Shown here: piece after piece, positions 5,457-7,543 of the stretch
Layout of the letters: each line of letters starts with the position of its first letter
Position numbering within the stretch: position 1 is the stretch's first letter
Assembly: GCA_934561335.1 (NCBI GenBank)
Contig: CAKTGD010000078.1
Coordinates: 1-7,543 of the forward strand
DNA length: 7,543 nucleotides
Source of the DNA: an uncultured Oscillospiraceae bacterium
GTDB lineage: Bacteria > Bacillota_A > Clostridia > Oscillospirales > Oscillospiraceae
Direction: 5' to 3'
Made by a program: the position numbers and the translations under genes
Notes under the pieces: model-generated
The model's database searches: none
What the model saw: only the letters and a program-made list of their open reading frames with translations
Told to the model about the DNA's origin: nothing

Positions 5457-6602
5457 TCAGGACTTATTCAGCTTATAGAGATTCTTGTCGGCGGCAAAGT
5501 TGGTCAGCTCATAGAGCACCAGCACATCGTCCGCCTGCTCCGCCAGCGGCTCCACGCCCTCGCGGAAGTACCGCAGATCCAGCACCGTAATGGTGTCATA
5601 GTCCTTTACCAGAAAGGGCAGGAAGCTGTTGGCAAAGCTGTCCTTCACCACCAGCAGGGATTTGCCGGTACCGGCCCCGGTGTCAATGACCACCTTGGCG
5701 TAGTTTCCGCCCATGAAAATCTTGTAGTGATCCTTCTCCTCCAGGGCGGCCATGCTGTACAGACTGTCGCTCACCTCGCCGTCGCAGTCCATGGAGCGGA
5801 TGGCGGCGTCAGAGGCGATGGTCACCCGGTCATAGGGACTATCCGGCAGCAGCACCTTGGAGTACAGCGTTCCCCGGAAGCAAGTGCTGGCCGTTTCCAG
5901 CTGCCAGTCCTGCCGCTCATGTCCGGTGGCGGCGCACCACGCGCCGTAGGCGGTCAGCGCGCCCTCGCTGGTCCAGTGGTGGTCGGTACGGTAGTACATA
6001 TCCTCCGCATTGGGCGTCAGCACCGGGCGCAGGTCGATGGCCTTGCTGCCCAGCGTATCCATCAGCGTATCAAAGCAGGCCGCCGCGTCAAAAAGCGGCG
6101 CGTTGGCCGGCAGATCCTCTCGCAGCATATAGGCGGGGGTGGGCACCATCATAACGCGGCAGTCCTTATCGGGATAGCTGTCAAAGAACGTTTTCAGCTG
6201 CGCCAGATTTTTCTCATACTGGGCGGTATCAAAGGTATCGGGCGTCACCTTGGCGAAGTAGCGGCCATCCCGGCCCAGCCACGTGTCGTTGATCTCCAGC
6301 CGCAGCGCTGAGCGCTGGATCAGCGAGGCCGTCTCCATCCATGTGTCCCGCAGGATGATCTGGTCGGAGACGTAATCCTCCGCCTTCTTGGTAAAGGTGC
6401 CGTCCATCAGCGTTGACCAGCTCAGCTCCGGCTTTAGCTGGAGATAGCGGTTTTCATTGGGGGAAAACTCCCGCTCCGGCGTCAGCAGCGAGCCAAGCGC
6501 CAGCGCCGTGAAAATGCCGAAGATGGCCAGCAGCGGCGCCAGCTCCCGGCATTTGTGTTGGTTTTTCATCAGGCGTGCGCCGCCTTTCTCGGGGTTGCTC
6601 AT
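5457..6602 (-). CDS. DHHW-family SGNH-hydrolase-like protein (AlgJ/AlgX-like partner of MBOAT acyltransferase)
   Basis: A 381-residue membrane-anchored extracytoplasmic protein. Residues 20-40 form one hydrophobic segment (LAPLLAIFGIFTALALGSLL) after a basic N-terminus, i.e. a signal anchor. The family's N-terminal motif follows (SPNENRYLQLKPELSWSTLMDGTF begins near 47; the DYVSDQIILRD region is near 76-86). The DHHW motif is at 207-210, and a serine motif KDSFANSFLPFL is at 320-331. By analogy with AlgJ/AlgX, Asp207, one of the two histidines and Ser322 would make the catalytic triad that moves an acyl group onto an extracellular polymer. ATG at 6600-6602 has TAAGGAG 8 bases upstream, and the TAA of that site is the stop of the preceding acyltransferase gene, so the two are tightly coupled. 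An internal Met12 start lacks a good ribosome binding site. The polymer substrate is unknown. Confidence 0.88.
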   Translation of the reverse strand: MSNPEKGGARLMKNQHKCRELAPLLAIFGIFTALALGSLLTPEREFSPNENRYLQLKPELSWSTLMDGTFTKKAEDYVSDQIILRDTWMETASLIQRSALRLEINDTWLGRDGRYFAKVTPDTFDTAQYEKNLAQLKTFFDSYPDKDCRVMMVPTPAYMLREDLPANAPLFDAAACFDTLMDTLGSKAIDLRPVLTPNAEDMYYRTDHHWTSEGALTAYGAWCAATGHERQDWQLETASTCFRGTLYSKVLLPDSPYDRVTIASDAAIRSMDCDGEVSDSLYSMAALEEKDHYKIFMGGNYAKVVIDTGAGTGKSLLVVKDSFANSFLPFLVKDYDTITVLDLRYFREGVEPLAEQADDVLVLYELTNFAADKNLYKLNKS

Positions 6603-6614
6603 AGATGGTTCTCC

Positions 6615-7543
6615 TTAGAAGCGGAAGTAGAGGAAGGGGTTATAGCTGTCGCCCACCAGAAAGGCCACCGACAGCAGCAGCAAAACCGTCACGCCCACGG
6701 TGCGCAGCGTCACGGCGGCGGTATCGGACAGCCTGCCCGCCGTCCGGTTCCACAGCCGCAGCGGGCCGGTGGTGCAGCCGATGGCGGCGGCCAGCAGCAG
6801 CACGGCGTTGGAGCGCAGCAGATAAAGGGCCGTACCATCGGCAAAGGGCGCGGTGAACATGGCGGAGAAATACTGCCCCAGCCGGCCGAAATCGGTGATG
6901 GCAAACAGCACCCAGCCCAGAATGAAGGCGAGGATGGTGTAAACATGGCCCACCCATTTGGGGGCCTTATCCAGCCACCGCAGCAAGAACAGCTTTTCCA
7001 GAATCAGCAGCGCCGCGTAGTAAAGGCCCCACAGCACGAAGTTCCAGCTGGCTCCGTGCCACAAGCCTGTCAGGAACCAGACGATCAGCAGGTTTAAAAG
7101 CTGCCGCGCCTTGCCGTGGCGGTTGCCGCCCAGCGGGATATACACATACTCCCGGAACCATGTGCTGAGGCTGATGTGCCAGCGCCGCCAGAATTCCGTG
7201 ACGGTGCGGGACTCGTAGGGATGCTCGAAGTTCTCCAGAAAATGGAAGCCGAACAGATGCCCCAGGCCGATGGCCATGTCGGAGTATCCGGAAAAGTCAA
7301 AGTAGATCTGGAAGGTGAAGGCGATGGCGCCCAGCCACGCCGTTACGGCGGAGGGGGCGGACATGGCGCTGATCTGCTCCCACAGGGCGCCCACCTGATT
7401 GGCGATGAGCACCTTTTTGGCAAGGCCCACCACAAAGCGCTGCATGCCCCGGCTGGCCTCGAACACGCTCTCCCGGCGGTACATCAGCTCGTGCTCCACC
7501 GTTTTGTACTGGACGATGGGACCGGCGATCAGCTGGGGAAACA
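6615..7543 (-). CDS. MBOAT (AlgI/DltB-type) O-acyltransferase, C-terminal part (5' end beyond right edge)
   Basis: The final 308 residues of a polytopic membrane acyltransferase; about 160 N-terminal residues are outside the window, judged from the usual 470-480. The frame stays open to the right edge and begins with the family motif FPQLIAGPIVQY, so the GTG at 7497-7499 is internal and not a start. Other signatures are FQIYFDFSGYSDMAIGLGHLFG, FWRRWHISLSTWFREYVYIPLGG (His codon 7176-7178) and GLWHGASWNF with the invariant catalytic His at 7056-7058. Several hydrophobic helices follow, and the protein ends in LYFRF. Members pass an acyl group, usually acetyl from acetyl-CoA, across the membrane to an extracellular acceptor such as a polysaccharide or teichoic acid. 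The adjacent DHHW protein is the likely acceptor-side transferase. The acyl donor and polymer are not readable from sequence. Confidence 0.93.
   Translation of the reverse strand, partial: FPQLIAGPIVQYKTVEHELMYRRESVFEASRGMQRFVVGLAKKVLIANQVGALWEQISAMSAPSAVTAWLGAIAFTFQIYFDFSGYSDMAIGLGHLFGFHFLENFEHPYESRTVTEFWRRWHISLSTWFREYVYIPLGGNRHGKARQLLNLLIVWFLTGLWHGASWNFVLWGLYYAALLILEKLFLLRWLDKAPKWVGHVYTILAFILGWVLFAITDFGRLGQYFSAMFTAPFADGTALYLLRSNAVLLLAAAIGCTTGPLRLWNRTAGRLSDTAAVTLRTVGVTVLLLLSVAFLVGDSYNPFLYFRF

Noticed and set aside
5382..6311. 309-codon open frame on the plus strand
   Set aside because: Antisense shadow of the DHHW gene, starting inside its terminator; no motif support.

Overview
The window is about 7.5 kb of ordinary chromosome. 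It is GC-rich, and every supported gene lies on the minus strand. The gene content and protein styles suggest a gut-type Clostridia (Firmicutes), probably an Oscillospiraceae/Ruminococcaceae-like anaerobe. The evidence is the Gram-positive order rimP-nusA-ylxR-ylxQ-infB, a short NusA with no acidic C-terminal repeats, a DHHW-family partner next to an AlgI-type acyltransferase, and strong AGGAG ribosome binding sites. The genus assignment is inference.

In transcription order (right to left) there are three blocks. (1) 7543-5457: the C-terminal two thirds of an AlgI/DltB-type MBOAT O-acyltransferase, followed by a DHHW-family SGNH-like protein. The two look translationally coupled and end at a large hairpin (5398-5440). 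Such pairs O-acylate extracellular or cell-wall polymers. (2) 5309-3297: a near-consensus promoter drives a dCMP deaminase, then an L-cysteine desulfidase/serine-dehydratase-alpha-family Fe-S enzyme. Two successive hairpins follow, the second with T runs. (3) 3283-1: the transcription/translation operon rimP-nusA-ylxR-ylxQ-infB. It has a possible promoter overlapped by a perfect 7-bp inverted repeat, and a terminator-like hairpin in the short leader that could act as an attenuator. infB starts at a TTG codon and runs off the left edge.

The third block couples rRNA/30S maturation (RimP), elongation and termination control (NusA), two small RNA-associated proteins (YlxR, YlxQ) and initiation factor IF-2. 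The points most worth a second look are the roughly 120-residue basic tail on the YlxQ homologue, the palindrome over the rimP promoter, and the leader hairpin. I see no mobile element, CRISPR array, tRNA or rRNA, and no convincing new multi-gene system. No gene-free stretch exceeds 300 bases; the largest gaps are 3142-3408 and 5242-5456, and their contents are listed.
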